From Methylibium sp. (GTDB lineage Bacteria; Pseudomonadota; Gammaproteobacteria; Burkholderiales; Burkholderiaceae_C), in the NCBI RefSeq assembly GCF_013817345.1, contig NZ_JACDCW010000028.1, forward strand, positions 1 through 41,540: 41,540 nt of DNA, in the 5' to 3' direction. A model generated the notes under the pieces. The model made no database searches. It was given only the letters and a program-made list of their open reading frames with translations, and was not told where the DNA came from. Numbering within the stretch: the first letter of the stretch is position 1; each line of letters opens with the position of its first letter. Of this stretch, positions 33,135-40,030 are shown in pieces. Made by a program: the position numbers and the translations under genes.

Positions 33135-34034
33135 TCAGGCGGTGGCTGCCGGTTTGCGGCGTGCGCCGAGAACCCAGGCCAGCAGCGCGTCGAGCAGGAA
33201 GAAGATCACCAGCGCCACCAGCATCAGCACCATGCCGGCCGCGCCGTGCAGGAAGCCCTGCCCCGCCTCATCGCCGAAGTGGTAGGTGATCAGCACCAGA
33301 ATGATCACGCGGATGATGTTCGACGCGAAAGCGATCGGCAGGATCGACGCCAGCATGATGGCGTTGTGCAGCACGCTCTTGCGCGCCATCAGGTACATGA
33401 ACACCGTGCCCAGCGCCGAGAGGCTGAACATGGAATTCAGGCCCGAGCAGGCGTCGGCCACGAGCATCTGGTATTGGCCGACGACGATGACCACGCCGGT
33501 ACGGGCGATCGGATAGCCCACGCCGTAAAGAATGTTTTCGACGATCGCAGATATCCACTGCTTGAGCGGCCCGGTGATTGCGTCCACCAGCACGCCCGGC
33601 AGCGGGATCATGAAGATGGTGTAAAAAATCGGGAACCAAGCTAGGCGCAGAGCGCGCGTACCCTTCAGGAGCAGCAGCGCGCCAGCCAGCACGAAGGTCT
33701 GTGAAGCGAACAGGAAAATCGAAAAATTGAGGACCTGCCCCAGCACGTAGAGCAACAGGCCGAAAGCCAGCACCGGCCAACCCCATCCCCAGCCCGACTG
33801 CATTTCATCCGGAGACTGCGCGAGCGACTCGCGCAAGCCCCACAGCAGCCACACCAGCACAGCCAGCACGATCGGGCCGTGCGCGTGTTCGTCGGACTGC
33901 CAGATCGTGTTGCCCGCCCACCAGTACACCGGCAGGTATATCGCCGCCCAGCCGAGCAGCGCGATCACCCAGCCGGCATTCGGAGCACCAAGCCAGGATG
34001 AACGCGATTCGAGCGGAAAAGCAGGGGAACTCAC
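33135..34034 (-). CDS. xrtB: Exosortase B
   Basis: Membrane cysteine transpeptidase-like protein of 299 residues and about eight helices. The exosortase active-site set is complete: C196 (LVADACSGLNSMFSL), R242 (AFASNIIRVIIL) and H263 (GDEAGQGFLHGAAGM). The EpsH-type motif YTIFMIPLPGVLVDAITGPLK is present around 138-158. Exosortases process C-terminal sorting signals on the periplasmic side. Start GTG 34034 forms a GTGA overlap with the epsG stop; the longer open frame upstream is a shadow of epsG. No protein with a recognisable PEP-CTERM-like tail was seen in the window, so its substrate must be elsewhere or of another kind. Confidence 0.93.
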   Translation of the reverse strand: MSSPAFPLESRSSWLGAPNAGWVIALLGWAAIYLPVYWWAGNTIWQSDEHAHGPIVLAVLVWLLWGLRESLAQSPDEMQSGWGWGWPVLAFGLLLYVLGQVLNFSIFLFASQTFVLAGALLLLKGTRALRLAWFPIFYTIFMIPLPGVLVDAITGPLKQWISAIVENILYGVGYPIARTGVVIVVGQYQMLVADACSGLNSMFSLSALGTVFMYLMARKSVLHNAIMLASILPIAFASNIIRVIILVLITYHFGDEAGQGFLHGAAGMVLMLVALVIFFLLDALLAWVLGARRKPAATA

Positions 34035-34930
34035 TTGGCGGGTTTCTTCAGCGGGACATCGTTGAGCACCGTGCCGACGACTGCCACGCCGGCGTTGGTG
34101 AGACCGACCACCATGTCGTCGAAGGCGGCCACGCGAGTTTGCTTGGTGCGGGCCACGGCCAACACGGCGCCGGTGCGCACCGCAATCATGGCGGCATCTT
34201 CGCCGCTCGACAGGCTCGGGGTGTCGATCAGTACCACGTCGTAGGAAGAACGAACGTGCGAGATCAGCTCGTCGAAGGCCGGGCGGTTGAGCAGTTCCGA
34301 CGGATTGGGCGGCACGGGGCCGGCCGGCAGCACCGAAAGACCGACCAAATCGGTGATGCGCACGATGGCTTCCTCGCGCGAGCGGTGTGCCAGCAGCGTC
34401 GACAGACCCACCTTGTTCTGCAGCATGAACAGCTCGTGCTGGCGCGGCTGGCGCATGTCGGCGTCGATGAGCAGCGTGCGCTCTCCGAGCTGCGCAAACA
34501 CCACCGCCAGGTTGGCGGCCAGATAACTGCGGCCGTCGTTGCGAGACGGCCCCACGATGGCCATCGTCTGCCGGTGCTCGGCCTTGTCGAACCAGCGCAG
34601 CATGAGCTGGCTGCGCACCGCGCGCAGTCGCTCCACCGTGGCACTGAAAGGCTGGTAAGCCGCGATGACTTCCTCGCTCACCGCCTTGTGTTCGCTCATG
34701 CGCAGATACGCATAGTCGAACTGGCGGGCCAGCGCGTACTGGATGTCGGCCTCGGTGAGCAGGCCCAGCCGGATCGCGGCCTCGCCGAAGCGCAGGTTGT
34801 TCTGGCGCTGCAGGCGCAGGATCTGCTCGGCGTCCTCCGCCGAGAGCAGCCCTGCGTCCATCAGGATCGCGCCGATCGTGCGATTCGCACGCGGCAGCGT
34901 CGGAACGGTAGCGACGCTCATTCGCATCAT
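34031..34930 (-). CDS. epsG: EpsG, chain-length-determinant tyrosine-kinase-like ATPase
   Basis: 299 residues. Residues about 18-85 are a small helical domain like the N-domain of GspE/MshE ATPases (AILMDAGLLSAEDAEQILRL). Residues about 100-290 are a CpsD/CapB-type bacterial tyrosine kinase fold. The Walker A position reads GPSRNDGRS (127-135), with R where the usual loop has K. Walker A' (LLIDADMR, 153-160) and Walker B (VVLIDTPSL, 232-240) are present. The C-terminus has no tyrosine cluster. It works with EpsF, the membrane chain-length determinant encoded just upstream (ATGA overlap). The start is ATG 34930; a second ATG at 34927 is possible. Confidence 0.9.
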   Translation of the reverse strand: MMRMSVATVPTLPRANRTIGAILMDAGLLSAEDAEQILRLQRQNNLRFGEAAIRLGLLTEADIQYALARQFDYAYLRMSEHKAVSEEVIAAYQPFSATVERLRAVRSQLMLRWFDKAEHRQTMAIVGPSRNDGRSYLAANLAVVFAQLGERTLLIDADMRQPRQHELFMLQNKVGLSTLLAHRSREEAIVRITDLVGLSVLPAGPVPPNPSELLNRPAFDELISHVRSSYDVVLIDTPSLSSGEDAAMIAVRTGAVLAVARTKQTRVAAFDDMVVGLTNAGVAVVGTVLNDVPLKKPAK

Positions 34931-36336
34931 CGTGCTCCCATGGGCAGGGCTGCCGGACGCGGCATGCCACCGAGCGCCAGCCTGCGGAAGACAGGCACCT
35001 TGGAGCCGACGGGGTGCAGCACACCCAGAACCGGCACGCCTTCGATCGAGATCACGTCTTCAGGGCTACGCACGCGCCGGTCGAGCAGCTCGAGGCCCAT
35101 CGCGGCACCCAGTCCGACGGCCAAGCCGGCAAGCAACGCCAGTGCAACGCCCTTGGGTATCTGCGGTTGTGATGGCGTGAGCGGCTCGATGGCGGGGTTA
35201 AGAAGTCGCACGCTCGCTTGATTAGTCTGGCTTTCCAGATTGAGCTGGCTCACGCGCTGGCTGGCACTGTCGTATGCCCGCTGCGCCGTCTCCACGTCAC
35301 GCATCAAGACCGCCGCCTGATCACGCTCGTTGCGCAAGGCGAGCACCTGCTTCTTCTGCGCCTCCACCATGTTGCGCAGCTCTTCGACTTTCTGCGCGCT
35401 ACTGCGGCTGATAACCGAGGTGCCGCCCGAGACGCGCCGGATCTCGGTCGCCAACTGCTGCCTGAGCTCTCGGATCTGCACGTCCAGCTGTTGACGCTGC
35501 GGATGGTTCGTGCCCAAGGTGCTGCTGATCTCGCCCATCCGGGTCTCGGCTTGCGCCAGCTGCCCCTTAAGCGTTTGTGCCAAGCCGCTTTGCGCGACGT
35601 CGGGGGAAAGCGCGGTACCGCTGCTGCGCTGCCGCCCCGCCGCTTCGACCAGTTCGGCCTGCGCAACCAACAACTGACCGTTGAGCGCCGAAAGCCGCCC
35701 GCTTTCCTGATCGACCTGATCGGCGGAAACGATGATGCCCTTCTCGCGTTGATACTGCGACAGCCTGCTCTGCGCCTGAGCGAGGTTGTTGCGCAATACC
35801 TTCGACTGTTCGTCGAACCAGCCTGCGTATTGCCGCGCAGGCTCGACGCGCATGTCGATGGAGATGTCGATGTAGGCTTGTGCGAAGGCATTGGCGACGG
35901 TCGCGGCGAACACCGGCTCCTGCGCGGAATACAGCACCGTGACGATGTTGCTGCCCCGCGCCGGCTGCACCTGCAACCCCCGCTGCAGGAGCCCGCCGAA
36001 ATAGCGGTCCAGCGGGATCTTGCGGTCCGTCGCCTCGCGCCACTGCTGGACCGCCGACGCCGAATTCTCCAGGCCCAGGGCCTTGACCACCCGGGAGGCC
36101 ACCCGGTCGCTCTGGATGATCTCGATCTGCGTGAGCATGTAGGCGGGGGTCGTCATGTTCGGCCCCAATATGCCCACGATATCGGGCTTGACGTCGAACA
36201 CGAGGGTCGACTCGGCCGTGTACTGCTTCGGCAGGCTCAGCATGAAGCCGATGCCCAGGGCCGTCGTCAGCACGAACAAGCCCAGCGCCAGCCAGCGCCG
36301 CGCCCAGACGATCCGCAAAATTTGCCAAACTGACAT
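34927..36336 (-). CDS. epsF: EpsF, chain-length-determinant (Wzz/PCP) protein
   Basis: 469-residue polysaccharide co-polymerase of the inner membrane. An N-terminal helix (about 15-35) and a C-terminal helix (about 394-415, PKGVALALLAGLAVGLGAAMGL) enclose a large periplasmic part. This starts with the Wzz-type domain (YTAESTLVFDVKPDI; MLTQIEIIQSDRVASRVVKALGL) and continues as a long coiled coil (about 190-375). The PNPAIEPLTPSQP-like proline loop (LLNPAIEPLTPSQPQIPKG) precedes the second helix. The kinase is separate (EpsG). ATG 36336 has AGGAG upstream. The 15-base gap to epsE and the ATGA overlap with epsG show an operon. Confidence 0.93.
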   Translation of the reverse strand: MSVWQILRIVWARRWLALGLFVLTTALGIGFMLSLPKQYTAESTLVFDVKPDIVGILGPNMTTPAYMLTQIEIIQSDRVASRVVKALGLENSASAVQQWREATDRKIPLDRYFGGLLQRGLQVQPARGSNIVTVLYSAQEPVFAATVANAFAQAYIDISIDMRVEPARQYAGWFDEQSKVLRNNLAQAQSRLSQYQREKGIIVSADQVDQESGRLSALNGQLLVAQAELVEAAGRQRSSGTALSPDVAQSGLAQTLKGQLAQAETRMGEISSTLGTNHPQRQQLDVQIRELRQQLATEIRRVSGGTSVISRSSAQKVEELRNMVEAQKKQVLALRNERDQAAVLMRDVETAQRAYDSASQRVSQLNLESQTNQASVRLLNPAIEPLTPSQPQIPKGVALALLAGLAVGLGAAMGLELLDRRVRSPEDVISIEGVPVLGVLHPVGSKVPVFRRLALGGMPRPAALPMGAR

Positions 36337-36351
36337 GTGAGTCTCCTGGAC

Positions 36352-37188
36352 CTAGAACAAAGACTCGCGGATGTAGATGATGTCCTCGGCCTCGAGAACA
36401 TCGTTCATCTTGGGCTCGATCACTGTCACCGCTCCCGTTTCGTCGCGCCGGTGCAGCTTCATGCCGCGCTCGGTGCCGCGCGGCGTCACGCCACCGCTTT
36501 GCGCCAGGGCCTTGAGCAGCGTCGTTCCGCGTTCGAGCTGGTATACGCCCGGTCGTTGCACCTCGCCGTAGATGTAGAAGTTGGGCGCCTTGTGCACGTA
36601 AATGATGTCGCCGTTGGCGACGCGCACGTCCAGTTGCGAGTCACCGGCCTCGTAGATCGCCGGCAGGTCGATATCGATCTTCACCGGCTTGCCGCTGCGG
36701 GTGCCGACCAGCGTGACCACGTCGTCGCCGGTGGCAGCAATGCCGCCGGCGCTGGCGATCATTTCGGAAACCTTGCTGTTGGTGGTATCAATCGGATAGC
36801 GGCCGGGCTTGCCGACCTGGCCGATGATGGAAATCTGCGCACTGCGGATCTCAAGCAACTGCACGGCGACCTGAGGCTTGATGACGAACTTGCCCTCGCG
36901 CAGCAGCCGACCGATTTTCTGTTCGGCAGCGTTGAGGCCCAGCCCGTTCAGCTCGATGGAACCCAGCAGCGGAAAGGTGATGCTGCCGTTCTCCGACAGG
37001 CGCGCCTCCGACGTCAGATCGGGGTTCTGATAAACGGTGATGCGGATAACGTCGCCCGGCCCGAGCAGGTGCTCCGACTTGTTCGCTGCCGTCTGCGCGA
37101 AGGCGCTGGTACCCACCATCAGCAACAACGTCAAACCAGCGAGAAACCGCAGGAAAACGATCTGCATGCCCATTCTCCAATCGTTCAT
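36352..37188 (-). CDS. epsE: EpsE, polysaccharide export protein (Wza/OPX family)
   Basis: 278-residue outer-membrane polysaccharide export protein. Signal peptide (VFLRFLAGLTLLLMVGTSAFAQ), then the Poly_export domain (LLGPGDVIRITVYQNPDL, near 42-60, and GSITFPLLGSIELNGLGLNAAEQKI), then two SLBB domains (QISIIGQVGKPGRYPID; NFYIYGEVQRPGVYQLERGTTLLKALAQSGG). No lipobox cysteine. Start ATG 37188 forms an ATGA overlap with the epsD stop and has GAGGGG six bases upstream (37200-37195). Later ATGs at 37173 and 37167 are less likely although the one at 37167 has GGAG in front of it. Exports the polymer with EpsF and EpsL. Confidence 0.93.
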   Translation of the reverse strand: MNDWRMGMQIVFLRFLAGLTLLLMVGTSAFAQTAANKSEHLLGPGDVIRITVYQNPDLTSEARLSENGSITFPLLGSIELNGLGLNAAEQKIGRLLREGKFVIKPQVAVQLLEIRSAQISIIGQVGKPGRYPIDTTNSKVSEMIASAGGIAATGDDVVTLVGTRSGKPVKIDIDLPAIYEAGDSQLDVRVANGDIIYVHKAPNFYIYGEVQRPGVYQLERGTTLLKALAQSGGVTPRGTERGMKLHRRDETGAVTVIEPKMNDVLEAEDIIYIRESLF

Positions 37189-38156
37189 TTGAGACCCCTC
37201 AGACCCTTCTCGATGTCGAGACCGGCCGATGCCGGCGTCTGCGCCGCGGGCGCTGCGACCGGCGCCTGCGGGGCGGACGCAGCGTCCTTCGCAAACGCGC
37301 CGACGTATTCGATCTTCGCGCCGGCCCGCATCGCCTTCACATCTTCTTCGATCAGCTTGCGCTTGCGTTCGTTGAGCAGGAACTGTTCGATGGCCGGCGT
37401 CGCTCGTTCGAGGTCGACCGGCTGGCTGCGCGAGCCGGCCAGCACGATGACCTGCACGCTGCCGTTCGGCAGCACGTTGAACATCGACTCGCCGTCCTTC
37501 ATCTTGGCAACGATCGGCAGGCGGTTGAGCGGCAACTGCTCGGCAGCACGCACGGCCTGACTGCCGGCAAAGCGGATGTCGTTGGCCTTGAGGTACTCCA
37601 GAAACTCGTTGACGGTTTTGGCGGACTCAAGCTGCTTGCGCAGGGAATCTGCCTGCTCCGGCTTGGCCTCGATGGCGATCTCTTGAAAGCTGAAGATCCG
37701 GCGTTCCTTGAACAGCGCCGGGTTCCCGTCGTAGTAGGAGCGGATCTCCTCGGGGGTGGGTTTGGTCGCCTCCTCGCTGAGCTTCTCGAGGTAAGCACGC
37801 GAGATGATCTCGCGGCGTGCAGCCTCCATGGCCTGCATGACACGCGGGCTGCGGTCGATCTTGGTTTCCTCGGCCCGTTGCAGCGCCAGTTCCTGGTCGA
37901 TCAGACGCTCCAGCACGTGGCGGCTGGCGGCTGGCGTCTCCTCAGGTTGGAGACCGGGCTGTCGCTGCAGCACGTAGTTCAACTGATGGACCGACAACTC
38001 TTCCTTGTTGACCTTCGCCGCCACTTGCGAAGCCGGCTTTTCGGCCTCGTCGTCGCCGCCGCAGGCCACGAGGACCCCGAGCGCAAGCGCCGAAATCACC
38101 AGCTTGGCAGAGCGCCGGACGCCGGTTCTGCTCACTTCGAAAAATGCTTGCTTCAT
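37185..38156 (-). CDS. epsD: EpsD, peptidyl-prolyl isomerase family lipoprotein
   Basis: 323-residue periplasmic lipoprotein of the EpsD family, related to SurA/parvulin-type isomerases. A signal with lipobox LVAC precedes CGGDDEAEKP. The SurA-N-like helical region follows (LSVHQLNYVLQRQPGLQPEE; SRHVLERLIDQELALQRAEE; TPEEIRSYYDGNPALFKERRIFSFQEI), then a degenerate isomerase-like region (MKDGESMFNVLPNGSVQVIVL) and a helical tail ending in a proline/alanine linker. It probably assists folding of EpsE or EpsL. Start ATG 38156; GTG and other upstream codons lack support. It is the first gene of the operon running to wzx, so its upstream region must contain the main eps promoter. Confidence 0.9.
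   Translation of the reverse strand: MKQAFFEVSRTGVRRSAKLVISALALGVLVACGGDDEAEKPASQVAAKVNKEELSVHQLNYVLQRQPGLQPEETPAASRHVLERLIDQELALQRAEETKIDRSPRVMQAMEAARREIISRAYLEKLSEEATKPTPEEIRSYYDGNPALFKERRIFSFQEIAIEAKPEQADSLRKQLESAKTVNEFLEYLKANDIRFAGSQAVRAAEQLPLNRLPIVAKMKDGESMFNVLPNGSVQVIVLAGSRSQPVDLERATPAIEQFLLNERKRKLIEEDVKAMRAGAKIEYVGAFAKDAASAPQAPVAAPAAQTPASAGLDIEKGLRGLK
37195..37200 (-). promoter_or_regulatory. Shine-Dalgarno GAGGGG deciding the epsE start
   Basis: GAGGGG on the minus strand, six bases before ATG 37188, inside the last codons of epsD. It favours 37188 over the two in-frame ATGs at 37173 and 37167. Confidence 0.6.
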
Positions 38157-38361
38157 GTTCAAAGAGTCTCCCAACTCGTTCACCCGTTTTCGGTGCGCCG
38201 AACTTTGAAATCCGCACACCGGAAAGCGCATCAGTGTAAGCCGCGGCCTCCGCGCTTCGCCATCGCTTCACCCCTCGTTTGCGGCCGTCAAAACCGCACG
38301 ACCTGCGGCTTTGTGTGAGCTGGCAAACGGAAAAAGAGCGCGCTTTGCGACGCACCACACA
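38157..38361 (-). promoter_or_regulatory. Probable promoter region of the epsD-to-wzx operon
   Basis: About 205 non-coding bases between epsD and ubiE, which lies upstream in the same direction. The operon start must be read from here or from ubiE readthrough. On the minus strand a TTGACG hexamer (from GGTTTTGACGG near 38290) is a fair -35, but no good -10 sits 16-18 bases on. A TACACT hexamer near 38232 lacks a partner. I cannot name the promoter class. Confidence 0.35.
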
Positions 38362-38382
38362 CTTTGCCCGTAAAGGGCGAAG
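38362..38382 (-). terminator. Inverted repeat at the ubiE end, possible weak terminator
   Basis: Stem CTTcGCCC pairing with GGGCaAAG around a TTTAC loop, seven pairs with one mismatch, starting directly after the ubiE stop. There is no T tract after it, so it may only attenuate, or protect the 3' end. Confidence 0.35.
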
Positions 38383-39114
38383 TCAGCAGCGAATGCCGAC
38401 GTGCAGCGCAACGACGCCGCCCGCGAGGTTATGCACGTCGACGTGACCGAAGCCGGCGCTCTTCATCATGCCCTTGAGCGCTGCCTGGTCGGGGTGCACG
38501 CGAATGGATTCGGCAAGGTAGCGGTAGCTTTCAGCGTCGTTCGCGACCCAGCGGCCGAGCCGGGGCAAGAGCTGGAAGGAATACCAGTCGTAGGCCTTGG
38601 CGAGCGCCGGGGCCACTTTGGAAAACTCGAGCACGAGCAGCCGGCCGCCCGGTTCGAGCACGCGGCACATCTCGGCCAGCGCCCGCTCCTTGTGGGTCAT
38701 GTTGCGCAGACCGAAAGCTACGCTGACCAGATCGAAGCTCGCTTCGGCGAAGGGCAGCGTTTCGGCGTCGCACAGCACGGTGGGCAGCGTCACGCCGGCG
38801 TCGATGAGCCGGTCACGCCCCGTGCGCAGCATGTTCTCGTTGATGTCGGTGTGAACCACCAGGCCGGTGCCGCCGACCTGCGGCGCAAAGGCGCGCGCGA
38901 GGTCGCCGGTGCCGCCGGCGATGTCGAGCACGCGCTGGCCGGCGCGCACATTGGCCACTGCCACGGCGTAGGCCTTCCAGGCTCGGTGCAGCCCCATCGA
39001 CATCAGGTCGTTCATCAGGTCGTAACGCTCGGCGACCGAATCGAACACGCCCCGCACACGGGTGGCCTTGTGTGCCTCCTCGACCGACTCGAAGCCGAAG
39101 TGAGTGCGGCTCAT
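38383..39114 (-). CDS. ubiE: UbiE, demethylmenaquinone/2-methoxy-6-polyprenyl-1,4-benzoquinol methylase
   Basis: 243-residue class I methyltransferase that performs the C-methylation step in ubiquinone (and menaquinone) synthesis. Recognised by the family start [32 protein letters not shown] (24-47), motif [13 protein letters not shown] (62-73), and the highly conserved [21 protein letters not shown] and FYSFQLLP-type [21 protein letters not shown] regions. Start ATG 39114 lies ten bases after the DUF971 gene; upstream open frame is a shadow. Part of the conserved betaproteobacterial run HIT-DUF971-ubiE and marks the right boundary of the EPS locus. Confidence 0.96.
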   Translation of the reverse strand: MSRTHFGFESVEEAHKATRVRGVFDSVAERYDLMNDLMSMGLHRAWKAYAVAVANVRAGQRVLDIAGGTGDLARAFAPQVGGTGLVVHTDINENMLRTGRDRLIDAGVTLPTVLCDAETLPFAEASFDLVSVAFGLRNMTHKERALAEMCRVLEPGGRLLVLEFSKVAPALAKAYDWYSFQLLPRLGRWVANDAESYRYLAESIRVHPDQAALKGMMKSAGFGHVDVHNLAGGVVALHVGIRC

Positions 39115-39124
39115 GAACGGCTCG

Positions 39125-39541
39125 TCAATGGTGATGCCCGCAGGCCGAACCGCCGGCCTGGGCCATGGCCGCGTCGCGATTCGCGCCGGCTGCCTCCAGG
39201 CGGGCAAGGTAGTCCGTCCACAACACGTCCTGGCGCGAGCCAAGGTGGTAAAGGTAATCCCAGGCGTACAGGCCCGAGCTGTGGCCGTCGGAGAAGGTCG
39301 GCTGCACGGCATAGTTGCCGACCGGCTCGAGCGCCACGATCTCGACCTCGCGCTTGCCGGTCTGCAGCACTTCCTGGCCGGGACCATGGCCCTGCACTTC
39401 GGCAGAAGGCGAATAAACGCGCAGCAACTCGAACGGCAGCTTGAACTGCGCGCCGTCGGAGAAGGCGATTTCCAGCACGCGCGACTGCTGATGGACGGTC
39501 AGGGCGGTGGGAGTGGGTGTGTCTTTGCTGAGGCCAGCCAT
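39125..39541 (-). CDS. DUF971 (gamma-butyrobetaine hydroxylase-like N-terminal domain) protein
   Basis: 138 residues from ATG 39541. It contains the DUF971 pattern: [72 protein letters not shown]. Such proteins are linked to iron-sulfur or metal handling, but the role is not settled. It ends in GGSACGHHH, a C-terminal cysteine/histidine cluster common in this family branch that could bind metal. Directly upstream of ubiE (10-base gap), downstream of the HIT gene (30-base gap). Confidence 0.9.
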   Translation of the reverse strand: MAGLSKDTPTPTALTVHQQSRVLEIAFSDGAQFKLPFELLRVYSPSAEVQGHGPGQEVLQTGKREVEIVALEPVGNYAVQPTFSDGHSSGLYAWDYLYHLGSRQDVLWTDYLARLEAAGANRDAAMAQAGGSACGHHH

Positions 39542-39571
39542 GGTCGCTTTCGGTGCGGGTGCCCGCAAAGT

Positions 39572-40030
39572 TTAGTCGCGTGCGGACGACAGCGCCGCAA
39601 GTGCCTGACCCACCTGGGCGTCGAGCGTCTCGAGCGCCAGCGGCAGTCGCGCGGCCGCAGGCGGCTCGACGCCGCGCTGCGCGTTGCCCCAGACCGGCTG
39701 CGGAAAGTGGCTGTCCCAGTCGAAACGGGCGATCACATGCCAGTGCAGGTGCGCGACCACGTTGCCCAAGCTGGCCAAGTTGATCTTGGTCGGCTGCAGC
39801 GCCGCCCGCAAGACCTGTTCCACCGCGGCTACCGCTTCCATGCAACGCTGGCGAGCGGCGACATCGAGGTCGGTGAACTCTGGCGTGTGCCGATTCCAGA
39901 TCAATCGGTAGAACGCGGGAAAGGCGGCGTCCGCGACACGCACCACGCGCCAATCTTCGGTCTGGTGAACCAGATGCCCCCCTGGCTGCGTACACAGCTC
40001 GCAGCCCATGCGATCGGGTCCGGCATTCAC
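39572..40030 (-). CDS. HIT-family hydrolase
   Basis: 152 residues with the histidine-triad motif HLHWHVIAR (94-102). The N-terminus has a C-x-x-C pair (GCELC), and the middle has VADAAFPAFYRLIWNRHTPEFTDL, typical of the betaproteobacterial branch that resembles diadenosine tetraphosphate hydrolases. It acts on nucleotide phosphoramidate or polyphosphate bonds; the true substrate is unknown. Start GTG 40030 forms a GTGA overlap with the upstream stop. The inner ATG 40009 is an alternative but has no ribosome site. Confidence 0.9.
   Translation of the reverse strand: MNAGPDRMGCELCTQPGGHLVHQTEDWRVVRVADAAFPAFYRLIWNRHTPEFTDLDVAARQRCMEAVAAVEQVLRAALQPTKINLASLGNVVAHLHWHVIARFDWDSHFPQPVWGNAQRGVEPPAAARLPLALETLDAQVGQALAALSSARD

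Noticed and set aside
39111-39995. Minus-strand open frame across the HIT and DUF971 genes
   Set aside because: Low-complexity R/A/G-rich translation; the HIT and DUF971 frames have clear family motifs.
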